Part shown: piece after piece, positions 1 to 7,682 of the stretch
Position numbering within the stretch: position 1 is the stretch's first letter
How the letters are laid out: every line of letters starts with the position of its first letter
Source: Chitinilyticum aquatile DSM 21506
GTDB taxonomy: Bacteria; Pseudomonadota; Gammaproteobacteria; Burkholderiales; Chitinibacteraceae
Direction of reading: 5' to 3'
NCBI RefSeq assembly: GCF_000430805.1
Contig: NZ_AUMS01000008.1
Location: forward strand, 186,001 to 250,000
Length of the DNA stretch: 64,000 nucleotides
Program-made: the position numbers and the translations under genes
Notes under the pieces: model-generated
Told to the model about the DNA's origin: nothing
Databases searched by the model: none
What the model saw: only the letters and a program-made list of their open reading frames with translations

Positions 1-62
1 GGACAGTACGAGAGCACGTTTCCCCCGATGATTCATCATCATCCAGTGAGGGAAGCGCCATC

Positions 63-1199
63 ATGAAAACGCTGCTCGGCCTGCTGTTCTGTCTGTTTTT
101 GGGCTCCGCCTGCGCCCAGCCTCTTGCATTAAGCCACGCACGGCTGATCGACGGCACGGGCGCGCCTCCGCGCGACGACGTCACACTGCTGCTGCGTGAC
201 GGCAGGATCGAGGCGATCCAGCCCGCCGGCCCGCTGCCCGCCGGCTATCGGGAAGTCAATCTCAAGGGGCTCACCATCCTGCCCGGCTTCATCAATGCGC
301 ATGTGCACGGCGCCTACACCAGCCAGAACCTGAAGGACTGGCTGCAGGGCGGCGTGACCAGCGTGCGAGATCTGGGCACCGAAGGCCAGCTGGAAAACGG
401 GCTCGAGCGCAACGCCCTGAAGCAAGCAAGCGGACACGCGCGCCTGATCGCTGCGACGCCGCTGATCGGTCCGGCCGGCGGCTATGGCAGCGTATTCGTC
501 AACAGCAAGGCCGAAGGCATCGCGCTGGTGGAACGCGCTCATCGCCTAGGCTACGACCTCATCAAACTCACCCAGGAAGACAATCTGCAGGGGCGGAACT
601 GGCAGGTGCTGCCGCCGGACACGGCCCGCGCCATGGCAAGCCGGGCCCGGGCGCTCGGCATGCCGGTCGCCGTTCACATCAGCCATGCCCGCCTGCTGCC
701 GCAGGCACTCGACATCGGCGCCACCGATTTCGCCCACATGGTGGTCGAGCCGCTACCCATGCCGCTGGCAGAACGCATCGCCGCGCAAGGCATCATCTGG
801 GTGCCGACGCTGGAACTCTGGCAAGGAGTGCAGCAACGGCACGGTATCAACTGGGGCGATGTTGCCGTTGCCAACACCGGCGTGTTCTTCCGCACCGGAG
901 GCAAGATCGCTCTGGGCACCGATTTCGGCGGCTACATCACCCCCTTTGATCGCGGTTTTCCGCGCACCGAAGTGCTGCTGCTGCAAAAAGCCGGGCTGGC
1001 GCCCATGGACATCATCGTTGCCGGCACCCGCAATGCGGCCGAAGCCAGCGGACGACTGGCCGACCTCGGCACCATTGAACCGGGCAAACGGGCCGACCTG
1101 CTCGTGGTAAGCGGCGACCCGCTCGCGGACATCCGGGCGCTGTTCACTCCGGCACAGGTCTGGCTGGGCGGCGAGCAGGTCAGGCCTGCCGGCCGCTGA
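63..1199 (+). CDS. exported amidohydrolase family protein
   Basis: 378 aa. The N-terminus (MKTLLGLLFCLFLGSACAQ) is a signal peptide, possibly a lipoprotein type because of the Cys, so the enzyme probably acts in the periplasm. The metal-binding HVH motif lies at residues 80-82 after the typical strand LPGFINAHVHG. A later Lys (LIKLT), His (VHISHA) and Asp (GTDFGG) fit the remaining metal ligands of imidazolonepropionase/prolidase-like amidohydrolases. The C-terminus carries the usual beta-sandwich phrase GTIEPGKRADLLVV. Substrate cannot be told from sequence; relatives hydrolyse Xaa-Pro dipeptides or cyclic amides. A GAGGGAAG ribosome site precedes the ATG. The gene ends 3 bp from the convergent SUKH gene. 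The 62 bases before it show nothing else. Confidence 0.85.
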   Translation: MKTLLGLLFCLFLGSACAQPLALSHARLIDGTGAPPRDDVTLLLRDGRIEAIQPAGPLPAGYREVNLKGLTILPGFINAHVHGAYTSQNLKDWLQGGVTSVRDLGTEGQLENGLERNALKQASGHARLIAATPLIGPAGGYGSVFVNSKAEGIALVERAHRLGYDLIKLTQEDNLQGRNWQVLPPDTARAMASRARALGMPVAVHISHARLLPQALDIGATDFAHMVVEPLPMPLAERIAAQGIIWVPTLELWQGVQQRHGINWGDVAVANTGVFFRTGGKIALGTDFGGYITPFDRGFPRTEVLLLQKAGLAPMDIIVAGTRNAAEASGRLADLGTIEPGKRADLLVVSGDPLADIRALFTPAQVWLGGEQVRPAGR

Positions 1200-1202
1200 G
1201 TG

Positions 1203-1838
1203 TCAGTACAACCACTTGCGGACCAGGGCTGGCCCGATGCGTTCGGCCAGCAGCGCTTCACCACGCACATCATCCTCGTGGATTTCCGCAAGTGTCCGGA
1301 TCATCAGTGCATCAAGGTAGTCTGCCACCGCCGGAAACATGGGGGTGAGCAGCGCCCCATCGTCATGGTCGAAGTAATACACCTCGCCGCTCGTGCGATG
1401 AAAACAGAACAGATTGCCATTGCCGAGGTAATCACCAAACGCCACCAGCTCACCGGCCAACGCCAGCAACTCCGGGGCATCGTCACACAGATCGGCAATC
1501 GCGGGAAAGGCATCCAGCAGGGGCTCGATCGGCGTTGTGCCATCTGGTGCAACGCTGCAAAGCACTTCGGCCAGTGCAAGTACACCCAGCTCGCTGTGCC
1601 ACTGCCGCAGATCGGCTGGAAGTCGGCAATCCAGCCGTGCTTCCAGCTCAGCCAGCGCGGTTTCCGTGACAGGCTGAACACGCGGCGCAGTGGCATGCCC
1701 GGCCCAAAGCTCGCCATAAGCGGCGATGACTGCGCGATACCAGGCAAGCCGAGCGGCCGCATCGGGCAGCTCGGGCCAGTCCAGCGGCGGACAGCCGGCG
1801 GGTGGCCAATCATCGTTCTGCAGTTGTGAATCATGCAT
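1203..1838 (-). CDS. SMI1/KNR4 (SUKH) family protein
   Basis: 211 aa, cytosolic. Residues about 60-175 read as a SUKH domain: a helix ending in [19 protein letters not shown], then the characteristic [12 protein letters not shown] and [11 protein letters not shown] strands that precede the aromatic/acidic turn. SUKH proteins are best known as immunity proteins of polymorphic toxin systems, but many lone copies have no toxin. None is visible in the flanking genes. The ATG has a good GGAGAG site 6 nt upstream. It lies divergent from algH and convergent with the amidohydrolase. The domain call is confident; the role is unknown. Confidence 0.75.
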   Translation of the reverse strand: MHDSQLQNDDWPPAGCPPLDWPELPDAAARLAWYRAVIAAYGELWAGHATAPRVQPVTETALAELEARLDCRLPADLRQWHSELGVLALAEVLCSVAPDGTTPIEPLLDAFPAIADLCDDAPELLALAGELVAFGDYLGNGNLFCFHRTSGEVYYFDHDDGALLTPMFPAVADYLDALMIRTLAEIHEDDVRGEALLAERIGPALVRKWLY

Positions 1839-1959
1839 CGCCAGCTCTCCCTTCTACGCGTCTGTTGCTGCGCATTGTGCGCTGCCCGGCCAGCCAGCCG
1901 CAAACCGGCCGAACCACGCTTCGTGATCCACAGCCGGCGCGCAGTTTCACCGCCGTCTG

Positions 1960-1968
1960 TGCGATAAT
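1960..1968 (+). promoter_or_regulatory. extended -10 promoter of algH-ruvX-pyrBC'
   Basis: TGCGATAAT is an extended -10 (TG-N-GATAAT). Transcription would start near 1975, about 19 nt before the preferred algH ATG at 1994. No convincing -35 was seen. Confidence 0.45.
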
Positions 1969-1993
1969 TGCGGCCATGGAAAAAGCGCAAACC

Positions 1994-2545
1994 ATGGACC
2001 TCACCCACCACTTCCTCATCGCGATGCCGAACCTCGCCGATCCGCTGTTTTCCGGTTCGCTGGCCTTCATCTGCGAACACACGGAAAAAGGCGCGATGGG
2101 CGTGCTGGTGAACAAGCCGCTCGAGCTGACGCTCACCCAGCTTTTCGAGCAGATCGACATCGAGCTGCACCGCCCGGATGTGGCCGGGCTGCAAGTGTGT
2201 TTCGGCGGCCCGGTGCAGACCGACCGCGGCTTCGTGCTGCACAGCCCGCTGGGCAGCTGGCAATCGTCACTGGCCGTTTCCGACGACATCGGCCTGACCA
2301 CGTCGAAAGACATCCTGCAGGCCGTCGGCGATGGGCACGGGCCGGACAAGCTCATCATCACGCTGGGCTATGCGGGCTGGGAAGCCGGCCAGCTGGAAAG
2401 CGAAATCGTGCAGAACTCGTGGCTCACAGTCAAAGCCGACCCCGCCGTCATCTTCGACAGGCCGGTGGAAGAGCGCTTTGACGCCGCACTGGCGCTGCTG
2501 GGCGTCGATTACTCGATGCTCTCGCAGGAAGCCGGGCATGCCTGA
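1994..2545 (+). CDS. algH: YqgE/AlgH family protein
   Basis: 183 aa. The N-terminus [19 protein letters not shown] is the family signature, followed by the conserved [17 protein letters not shown] block, [14 protein letters not shown], and a C-terminal [13 protein letters not shown]. The family is a small alpha/beta protein of unsettled function that almost always sits beside ruvX; AlgH was named from alginate regulation in Pseudomonas. An upstream in-frame ATG at 1976 is possible. The 1994 start is preferred because it matches the family N-terminus, lies behind GGAAAAA, and leaves room for a transcript from the extended -10 at 1960. First gene of an operon with ruvX, pyrB and pyrC'. Confidence 0.9.
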   Translation: MDLTHHFLIAMPNLADPLFSGSLAFICEHTEKGAMGVLVNKPLELTLTQLFEQIDIELHRPDVAGLQVCFGGPVQTDRGFVLHSPLGSWQSSLAVSDDIGLTTSKDILQAVGDGHGPDKLIITLGYAGWEAGQLESEIVQNSWLTVKADPAVIFDRPVEERFDAALALLGVDYSMLSQEAGHA

Positions 2546-2560
2546 GCAGACAACAAGCAT

Positions 2561-2605
2561 GTATACGCCCACAACCATTTCGGTTGAATGGCTGCAAGCC
2601 AATAC
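2561..2605 (+). repeat. GTAT/ATAC palindromic repeat, copy 1
   Basis: Imperfect hairpin with arms GTATACGCCCACAACCATT and AATGGCTGCAAGCCAATAC around TCGGTTG; about 13 of 19 positions pair. It lies between algH and ruvX, 18 bp before the chosen ruvX start. Same family as copies at 5359, 8832, 12016, 19625, 31396, 36490, 53020 and 59690. Confidence 0.6.
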
Positions 2606-2623
2606 ACCAATGAGTATCAAGCA

Positions 2624-3082
2624 ATGAGCACGGTACTGGCCTTTGACTTTGGCACCAGCCGCATCGGTGTGGCCATGGGCAGCACCGAGCTGGGCATTGC
2701 GCATCCGGTCGAAACCATTGCCGCCATCGACAACGACACGAAATTCAAGCGCATCGCCGCGCTGCTGAAAGAATGGGAGCCGGCGCTGCTGGTCGTCGGC
2801 CTGTCCACCCACATGGACGGCACGGAAACCGAAATGACGCGGCAGACCACGCGCTTCGCCCGCCGGCTGGCCGGGCGCTTTGCCCTGCCGGTGAAACTGG
2901 TGGACGAGCGCCTGTCGTCCGCCGCTGCCACGGAACACCTCAACGAGATCGGCGTGCGCGGCCGCAGGCAGAAACCCGCGCTCGACCAGGTCGCCGCGAT
3001 GCAGATCCTGCAAAGCTATTTTGATACCCCGGAAACCGCAATCGATCTGCCTGCACGGGCAGAGGAGAACTCCGATGATTAA
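2624..3082 (+). CDS. ruvX: Holliday junction resolvase-like protein / pre-16S rRNA nuclease RuvX (YqgF)
   Basis: 152 aa RNase H-fold protein. It begins [19 protein letters not shown], with the first catalytic Asp in DFGT, then the [14 protein letters not shown] motif (family GLPxxMDGTxG), [10 protein letters not shown] with the acidic pair, and a C-terminal DQVAA. The family matures the 5' end of 16S rRNA and has been assigned resolvase activity. An in-frame ATG at 2588 would translate part of the palindromic repeat, so 2624, which matches the family length, is preferred. Its ribosome site is weak, suggesting coupling to the preceding mRNA. Its 3' end overlaps pyrB by 8 bp. Confidence 0.9.
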   Translation: MSTVLAFDFGTSRIGVAMGSTELGIAHPVETIAAIDNDTKFKRIAALLKEWEPALLVVGLSTHMDGTETEMTRQTTRFARRLAGRFALPVKLVDERLSSAAATEHLNEIGVRGRRQKPALDQVAAMQILQSYFDTPETAIDLPARAEENSDD

Positions 3083-4037
3083 CCCGCAATTGAATGCGCA
3101 GGGCGAGCTGATCCACCTGCTGACAACCGAAGGTCTGTCACGCAAGATCCTCACGCAGATTCTCGACAAAGCTGCCGAATTTGTGAAAGACGGTGAGCTG
3201 GTAAACCAGAAATTTTCCGATCTGGCTGGCGCTTCGGTCTTCAACCTGTTCTTCGAGAACTCGACCCGCACCCGCACCACCTTCGAAATCGCCGCCAAGC
3301 GCCTGTCGGCCGACGTGTCGAGCCTGAACATCCAGGCCTCCAGCACCGCCAAGGGCGAAACGCTGCTCGACACCATTCACAACCTCGAAGCGATGGGCGC
3401 CAATCTGTTTGTCGTGCGCCACTCCGAGTCGGGCGCGGCCCACCTGATTGCCCGCCACGTGAAGCCGGGGGTCTCGGTGGTGAATGCCGGCGATGGCCGT
3501 CATGCACACCCGACACAGGCCATGCTCGACATGTTCACCATCCGGCATTACAAGCAGGACTTCACCAAGCTGCGCGTGGCGATTGTCGGCGACATCCTGC
3601 ATTCGCGCGTTGCCCGTTCGCAGATTCACGCCCTCTCGACGCTGGGCTGCCCGGAAATCCGCGTGATTGCGCCGAAAACCCTGCTGCCGACCGCCGTCGA
3701 GCAACTGGGCGTCCACGTCTACCACGACATGGCAGAAGGCCTGAAGGACGTGGATGTCGTCGCGATGCTGCGCCTGCAGAACGAACGCATGAGCGGCGCC
3801 TACCTGCCCAGCACGCAGGAATTCTTCAAGTACTACGGTCTCACCGAGGAAAAACTGGCGCTGGCCAAACCCGATGCCATCGTGATGCATCCGGGCCCGA
3901 TGAACCGCGGTGTGGAGATCGACTCGGTCGTCGCCGACGGCAAACAAGCCGTGATCCTGCCGCAGGTGACCTTTGGCATCGCCGTGCGCATGGCGGTGCT
4001 TTCCATCGTGACGGCCAACCAGCGGAGTGCGAAATAA
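3075..4037 (+). CDS. pyrB: aspartate carbamoyltransferase catalytic subunit
   Basis: 320 aa. Condenses carbamoyl phosphate with L-aspartate in pyrimidine synthesis. The carbamoyl-phosphate signature [35 protein letters not shown] and the C-terminal [12 protein letters not shown] are intact. The ATG at 3075 follows a strong GAGGAG and overlaps the ruvX stop. Its TAA shares one base with the pyrC' ATG (TAATG), implying coupled translation and probably equimolar subunits. No pyrI regulatory subunit is present. This fits the class in which PyrB is assembled with a dihydroorotase-like partner. The pyrR gene commonly found between ruvX and pyrB in related bacteria is missing. Confidence 0.95.
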   Translation: MINPQLNAQGELIHLLTTEGLSRKILTQILDKAAEFVKDGELVNQKFSDLAGASVFNLFFENSTRTRTTFEIAAKRLSADVSSLNIQASSTAKGETLLDTIHNLEAMGANLFVVRHSESGAAHLIARHVKPGVSVVNAGDGRHAHPTQAMLDMFTIRHYKQDFTKLRVAIVGDILHSRVARSQIHALSTLGCPEIRVIAPKTLLPTAVEQLGVHVYHDMAEGLKDVDVVAMLRLQNERMSGAYLPSTQEFFKYYGLTEEKLALAKPDAIVMHPGPMNRGVEIDSVVADGKQAVILPQVTFGIAVRMAVLSIVTANQRSAK

Positions 4038-5311
4038 TGAAAAACATCCACATCCAGAACGGCCGCCTGGTTGACCCGCTGGCCGGCACCGAGCAACAGG
4101 CCGACCTCTTCGTCGCCAACGGCAAGATTGCGGGCATCGGTACTGCGCCGGCCGGTTTTGTGGCTGACGAAGTCATCGATGCCAGCGGCCTGATCGTCGC
4201 GCCGGGCCTCGTGGATTTTGCCGCGCGTCTGCGCGAACCGGGCAATGAATACAAGGCAACGCTGGCGTCCGAGATGGCTGCGGCGGTGGCCGGCGGCGTG
4301 ACCAGCGTGGTCTGCACACCGGATACCGATCCTGCGCTCGATGAAGTCGGTCTGGTTACCATGCTGCGCCAGCGCTCCAAGACATTGGACCTTGCCCGCG
4401 TCTACCCGGTCGGCGCGCTGACCGTGGGCCTGAAGGGCAAGCAGATCACCGAGATGGCGCTGCTGAAAGACGCCGGCTGCGTGGCGTTTTCACAAGGCGA
4501 TGTACCGATTGCCGATCTGCAGGTGCTGTATCGCGCCATGCAATACGCCGCCAACTACGGCTTCGAGCTGCGCCTGCGCCCGGAAGAAGCCAGCCTGGTG
4601 AACGACGGCGTCGCACACGACGGCCCCTATGCCTCCCGCCTGGGGCTCACCGGCATTCCGGTGATTGCCGAGACCATCGCCATCGCACAGATCCTGCAGC
4701 TGGTGAAGGCAACCGGTTGCAAGGTGCACCTCGCCCGCGTCTCCAGCGCGGACGGCCTGGCGCTGATCCGTGCGGCCAAGCAGGAAGGCCTGCCGCTGAC
4801 CTGCGATGTGGACATCAACCACATCCATCTGGCCGACGTGGATATCGGTTTCTTCGACTCGCAATTCCGCTTCGACCCGCCGCTGCGCGCGGTCTCCGAC
4901 CGTGACGCGATTGTGGCGGCGCTGAACGACGGCACCATCGATATCGTCTGCTCGGATCACGCGCCGGTCGACGACGACGGCAAGCTGCTGCCCTTTGCAC
5001 AGGCCGAGCGTGGTGCGACTGGTCTGGAGCTGCTGCTGCCGCTGACGCTGGCCTGGGCGAGCCGCAACAGCATCAGCCTGCCGGCCGCACTGGCCAAGAT
5101 CAGCACCGTTCCGGCGAAAGCGCTGGGTTTCGAAGCGGGCCTGTCGGTCGGCATGCGCGCCGACCTGGTGCTGTTCAATGCCGGTGAAGCCTGGCAAGTC
5201 ACGCCGGCGGCACTCAAGAGCAGCGGCAAGAACACCCCTTTCCTCAATCACGAAGTGGTCGGCCGCGTACGCCACACGGTAGTCAAGGGCAAGGTCGTGT
5301 ACAGCGCCTGA
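4037..5311 (+). CDS. inactive dihydroorotase-like protein (PyrC'), putative ATCase partner
   Basis: 424 aa with full dihydroorotase architecture and the standard N-terminus (IQNGRLVDPLAG). However, the zinc motif DxHxHxREPG reads DFAARLREPG, so both metal His are gone. The downstream HxxH-type motif reads HLARVS, and the His expected near the EDxSL-type motif is replaced (LRPEEASL). Only the late Asp (DIVCSDHAP) remains. The protein should therefore lack dihydroorotase activity. In Pseudomonas and relatives such a PyrC' is the structural partner of PyrB. The one-base overlap with pyrB supports that role here. An active pyrC must lie elsewhere. A strong terminator follows. Confidence 0.88.
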   Translation: MKNIHIQNGRLVDPLAGTEQQADLFVANGKIAGIGTAPAGFVADEVIDASGLIVAPGLVDFAARLREPGNEYKATLASEMAAAVAGGVTSVVCTPDTDPALDEVGLVTMLRQRSKTLDLARVYPVGALTVGLKGKQITEMALLKDAGCVAFSQGDVPIADLQVLYRAMQYAANYGFELRLRPEEASLVNDGVAHDGPYASRLGLTGIPVIAETIAIAQILQLVKATGCKVHLARVSSADGLALIRAAKQEGLPLTCDVDINHIHLADVDIGFFDSQFRFDPPLRAVSDRDAIVAALNDGTIDIVCSDHAPVDDDGKLLPFAQAERGATGLELLLPLTLAWASRNSISLPAALAKISTVPAKALGFEAGLSVGMRADLVLFNAGEAWQVTPAALKSSGKNTPFLNHEVVGRVRHTVVKGKVVYSA

Positions 5312-5322
5312 GCATCACCACA

Positions 5323-5357
5323 AGAGCCCGGCCGCGCGCCGGGCTTTTTGTTTTTCA
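5323..5357 (+). terminator. rho-independent terminator after pyrC'
   Basis: AGCCCGGC-CGCGC-GCCGGGCT stem followed by TTTTTGTTTTT, about 15 bp after the pyrC' stop. It ends the algH-ruvX-pyrB-pyrC' operon. Confidence 0.85.
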
Positions 5358-5358
5358 A

Positions 5359-5407
5359 GGGTATATCAATGGAAGCAAATAAAAACATAGCTACTAACCA
5401 CATACCC
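5359..5407 (-). repeat. GTAT/ATAC palindromic repeat, copy 2
   Basis: Outer arms GGGTATAT and CATACCC with inner GGAAGC and AGCTACT around an A-rich loop. The loop (AATAAAAAC) suggests this copy is inverted relative to most others. The start codon of the next gene (5369) lies inside the left arm, so about its first 13 codons are repeat-derived. Confidence 0.55.
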
Positions 5408-5995
5408 AAGCACCAATCCCGCCAGATCCCGCGTGAGGAGCTGAAAACCTATCCGGTCTATCCCGGCCTGCCGCTGGCACAGATCACGCTGGTTCACACC
5501 GCCGAACAGCTCGCCGCCGCACTCGCCGACCTGCAGGCCAGTGCGGTCGTCGGCTTTGATACCGAATCACGACCAACCTTTCACCCCGGCCAGAAAAGCG
5601 ACGGCCCGCATCTGCTGCAGCTGGCCACGGCAAGGCACGCCTGGCTGTTTCCGGTGCTGAACCACAGCCTGCCCGAAGAACTGAAAATGCTGCTGGAGTC
5701 GGGGAAGATCACCCTGATCGGCTTCGAGACCGGCGAGGATCTCCGGCGGCTACGCGAGCGCCTCGGCGTGCACTGCGCCAGCGTGCTCGACGCCGGCACC
5801 TTGTTCGCCAGCGAGAAGCGCATCACGGTCGGCGCGGTGCAGGCCGTCGCTCGAGTGTTCGGGCAGTATCTGCGCAAGTCGAAAAAAGTGACGACGTCGA
5901 ACTGGTCGAAGCTGCCCTACAGCGACGCGCAACTGAGTTATGCCGGCAACGATGCCTGGGTGCCGCTGCAAGTCTACCTGGCGCTGCAGGGCTAA
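5369..5995 (+). CDS. DEDDy-type 3'-5' exonuclease domain protein
   Basis: 208 aa, essentially one ribonuclease D-like domain with no HRDC domain. Catalytic acidic residues are visible in VGFDTESRPTF (D64, E66), GFETGEDLRRL (about residue 120) and the Y-x3-D motif YAGNDAW near residue 195. The family removes nucleotides from RNA or DNA 3' ends; the substrate here is unknown. The ATG at 5369 lies inside palindromic repeat copy 2. The only later in-frame alternatives are rare codons, so residues 1-21, which have no counterpart in the domain, are likely a repeat-derived tail. An ATG at 5348, inside the terminator T-run, is less likely. Confidence 0.8.
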   Translation: MEANKNIATNHIPKHQSRQIPREELKTYPVYPGLPLAQITLVHTAEQLAAALADLQASAVVGFDTESRPTFHPGQKSDGPHLLQLATARHAWLFPVLNHSLPEELKMLLESGKITLIGFETGEDLRRLRERLGVHCASVLDAGTLFASEKRITVGAVQAVARVFGQYLRKSKKVTTSNWSKLPYSDAQLSYAGNDAWVPLQVYLALQG

Positions 5996-6327
5996 GTGGC
6001 GGGAAGTTCGCAGGATGGGGTGAGCCCGCAGGGTGATCCCATCATGACTCTGCGGCGGGATTTAGACGGTGGGTATCGCGACTCTCAACCCATCCTACCG
6101 TGCTACGCGGATTCAAAAATCAAGGTAGGGACGATTAGCATCGCGTAATCGTCCGGATGGTTTCATGCGTACGAATACGCTGCACTATTCGTACCTACGC
6201 GGGCTGCGCGCCAACAAAGCACGCACACGAGCTGGGGCAGGCCACAAAACATTTTAAATTCAGTCAAGGGGTTGAATAAGAACCATTGCGGGCCAGCTAC
6301 TGAACGCCACCCCGAACCTGTTTTTAA
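5996..6327. other. gene-free stretch with a cluster of hairpins
   Basis: No credible reading frame. It holds four successive inverted repeats: GATGGG/CCCATC (6014-6043), a weaker GGTGGGT/ACCCATCC (6068-6094), GGACGATTA/TAATCGTCC (6129-6154) and GTACGAATA/TATTCGTAC (6169-6194). The last two are perfect 9-bp stems with 8-nt loops and share the pattern GNAC-GATTA/GAATA. Positions 6200-6327 show nothing recognisable. Confidence 0.6.
6129..6194. repeat. two perfect 9-bp hairpins in tandem
   Basis: GGACGATTA-N8-TAATCGTCC at 6129-6154 and GTACGAATA-N8-TATTCGTAC at 6169-6194. Spacing and design are alike, which suggests units of one dispersed palindromic family rather than chance. No T-run follows, so they are not typical terminators. 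Confidence 0.6.
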
Positions 6328-6612
6328 TCACACTTTATCGCGAATATACTTTAAAACAACCTCACGATACCATTTCAGCTCGTTAGAAGTCGCCGGCCCT
6401 TCCGGGGTTTCCAATAAGGGGCAAGCCATCTCGGCATTAAAACGTTCAATGGCAACCGCTTCATCTGGCGCATGGATCATATAGCCGGCAACCTCAAAAC
6501 CCTGGGCGAGCAATTGCTCCCTATCGGGAAGAAACCGCGCATGATCGGTGCACAAATAGCAGACCTCGTCCTGACCATCGCTTGATCGTTTGAAAAACTG
6601 ATATTTTGGCAT
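6328..6612 (-). CDS. hypothetical protein
   Basis: 94 aa, no family recognised. The sequence begins MPKYQFFKRSSDGQDEVCYL and has a single C-x2-C pair (CYLC) near residue 18, several aromatic residues and no membrane segment. Start chosen at the ATG (6612) with GGGATATT upstream. A longer frame to 6684 exists but lacks a better ribosome site. It is more A+T-rich than its neighbours and sits beside the hairpin cluster, so it may be an accessory gene. Confidence 0.5.
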   Translation of the reverse strand: MPKYQFFKRSSDGQDEVCYLCTDHARFLPDREQLLAQGFEVAGYMIHAPDEAVAIERFNAEMACPLLETPEGPATSNELKWYREVVLKYIRDKV

Positions 6613-6797
6613 TTGAATATCCCATGACACCGGTAATTGCGCTTGTTCCATGATGCGAACGTGTAGCGGCGATTGCAAGATCATTCCAAAACAGCTTATT
6701 GCACGCGTCCGTAGCTGGCCGATTCCCGCCTGCGGAATTCATGCCCGGACACGGCAAGCATAATCACTGCGGCACATTACTGACAATTGCCGTGCCA

Positions 6798-6977
6798 TCA
6801 GGCTGTGCAGTGCTCTCCTTGAAACAGGGGCGCAGTTTCAGGTGGTCGAAGCGCGGCACGGCACGAGTGGCAGACGGAGGGCGGCAGCATCGCCGGCGCA
6901 GGCCGCGCCGAATCAGCCAGGCTGCGCTCCAGCGGCTCGGGCGGCACCAGGCTGGTGAGGTCAGTGATGCCGCTCAT
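6798..6977 (-). CDS. small hypothetical protein, possibly a decayed gene
   Basis: 59 aa. Its ATG overlaps the hemerythrin stop (ATGA), the usual sign of translational coupling. It begins MSGITDLTSLVPPEPLER, which resembles the N-terminus of DUF2249-type proteins often found beside hemerythrins. The rest (Pro/Ala-rich, with SVCHSC and EHC) does not continue that family. Either a frameshift has broken the gene near codon 28, or it is a genuine short Cys-containing protein. No function can be given. Confidence 0.35.
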   Translation of the reverse strand: MSGITDLTSLVPPEPLERSLADSARPAPAMLPPSVCHSCRAALRPPETAPLFQGEHCTA

Positions 6978-7387
6978 TCAAGTTCGTCGGCAAATTCGGG
7001 CACCGTGCGGTCGCATATCGGGTAGAGGATGTTCTCTTCCTTCATGTGGTGCTGCTGCAGCAAGATCAGCAGCGTTTCGCAGCCGCCGATGAAATCATCC
7101 GCGTCGTGTGCGGCCAGTGCTTCATTCAGGCCGGCGATCAGGCTGCGCGCTTCCGTGTGCTCCATGCGCATGATCTGCGTCGGGCCGCTATCCATTCCGG
7201 TGGCGGCTTCAAACGCCGGGAAGATCGCGTTTTCCTCAAGCGCGAAATGCGCTTCGGTATCCAGGATAAAGCGTGCAGTGGCGCTCGCACACGCAGCCCA
7301 GTCCTTGCGGCGGGCGGCGGCTTCGGCGTCGGTCAGCAGCGCGTCACAATGGCGGTGCTGGGCTTGCAATGCGGTGGAGATGCTCAT
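6974..7387 (-). CDS. hemerythrin HHE domain protein
   Basis: 137 aa four-helix bundle. Diiron ligands are visible as Q-HRHCD near residue 12, EAHFALEENAIFP (HxxxE) near residue 50, a middle MRMEHTEAR, and QQHHMKEENILYP near residue 110. Such cytosolic proteins bind O2 or NO, or repair damaged iron-sulfur clusters. The ATG at 7387 follows GGGAG; the frame is open for 9 further codons upstream, but without a ribosome site. An FNR/ANR-type box lies about 60 bp upstream, which fits induction under low oxygen or nitrosative stress. A small gene overlaps its stop. Confidence 0.85.
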   Translation of the reverse strand: MSISTALQAQHRHCDALLTDAEAAARRKDWAACASATARFILDTEAHFALEENAIFPAFEAATGMDSGPTQIMRMEHTEARSLIAGLNEALAAHDADDFIGGCETLLILLQQHHMKEENILYPICDRTVPEFADELE

Positions 7388-7448
7388 GTCCGGCTCCCGG
7401 GCTGCGGTATTCAAACAAAGACCTTAGTCGGGGCGACCGTACGGGCGC

Positions 7449-7462
7449 TTGATGCAGGTCAA
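7449..7462 (-). promoter_or_regulatory. FNR/ANR-type box upstream of the hemerythrin gene
   Basis: TTGAT-GCAG-GTCAA matches TTGAT-N4-RTCAA at every defined position. Read on the minus strand (TTGAC-CTGC-ATCAA), a weak -10-like TAAGGT begins 22 nt after the box. This is the spacing of a class II activator site centred near -41.5. Confidence 0.6.
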
Positions 7463-7682
7463 CGAGGCCTGCGCGGGCGGCGGCCTGACGCCGGCTGGAG
7501 GCAATGCACCAGCATACCTACCACCCTGTCAGCCCACAGCCATTCTCCAACCAAGAATCCAGAGCAATACCCCGTTTGATAGTGCCTGGCTGACAAGATA
7601 GCAAGACTGGTACAGCGCCGGGCATGCGCCTGGGTTAAGGTACACGCTCACTGCAAACCCTCATGCTTTCAGGATGTCCGGT

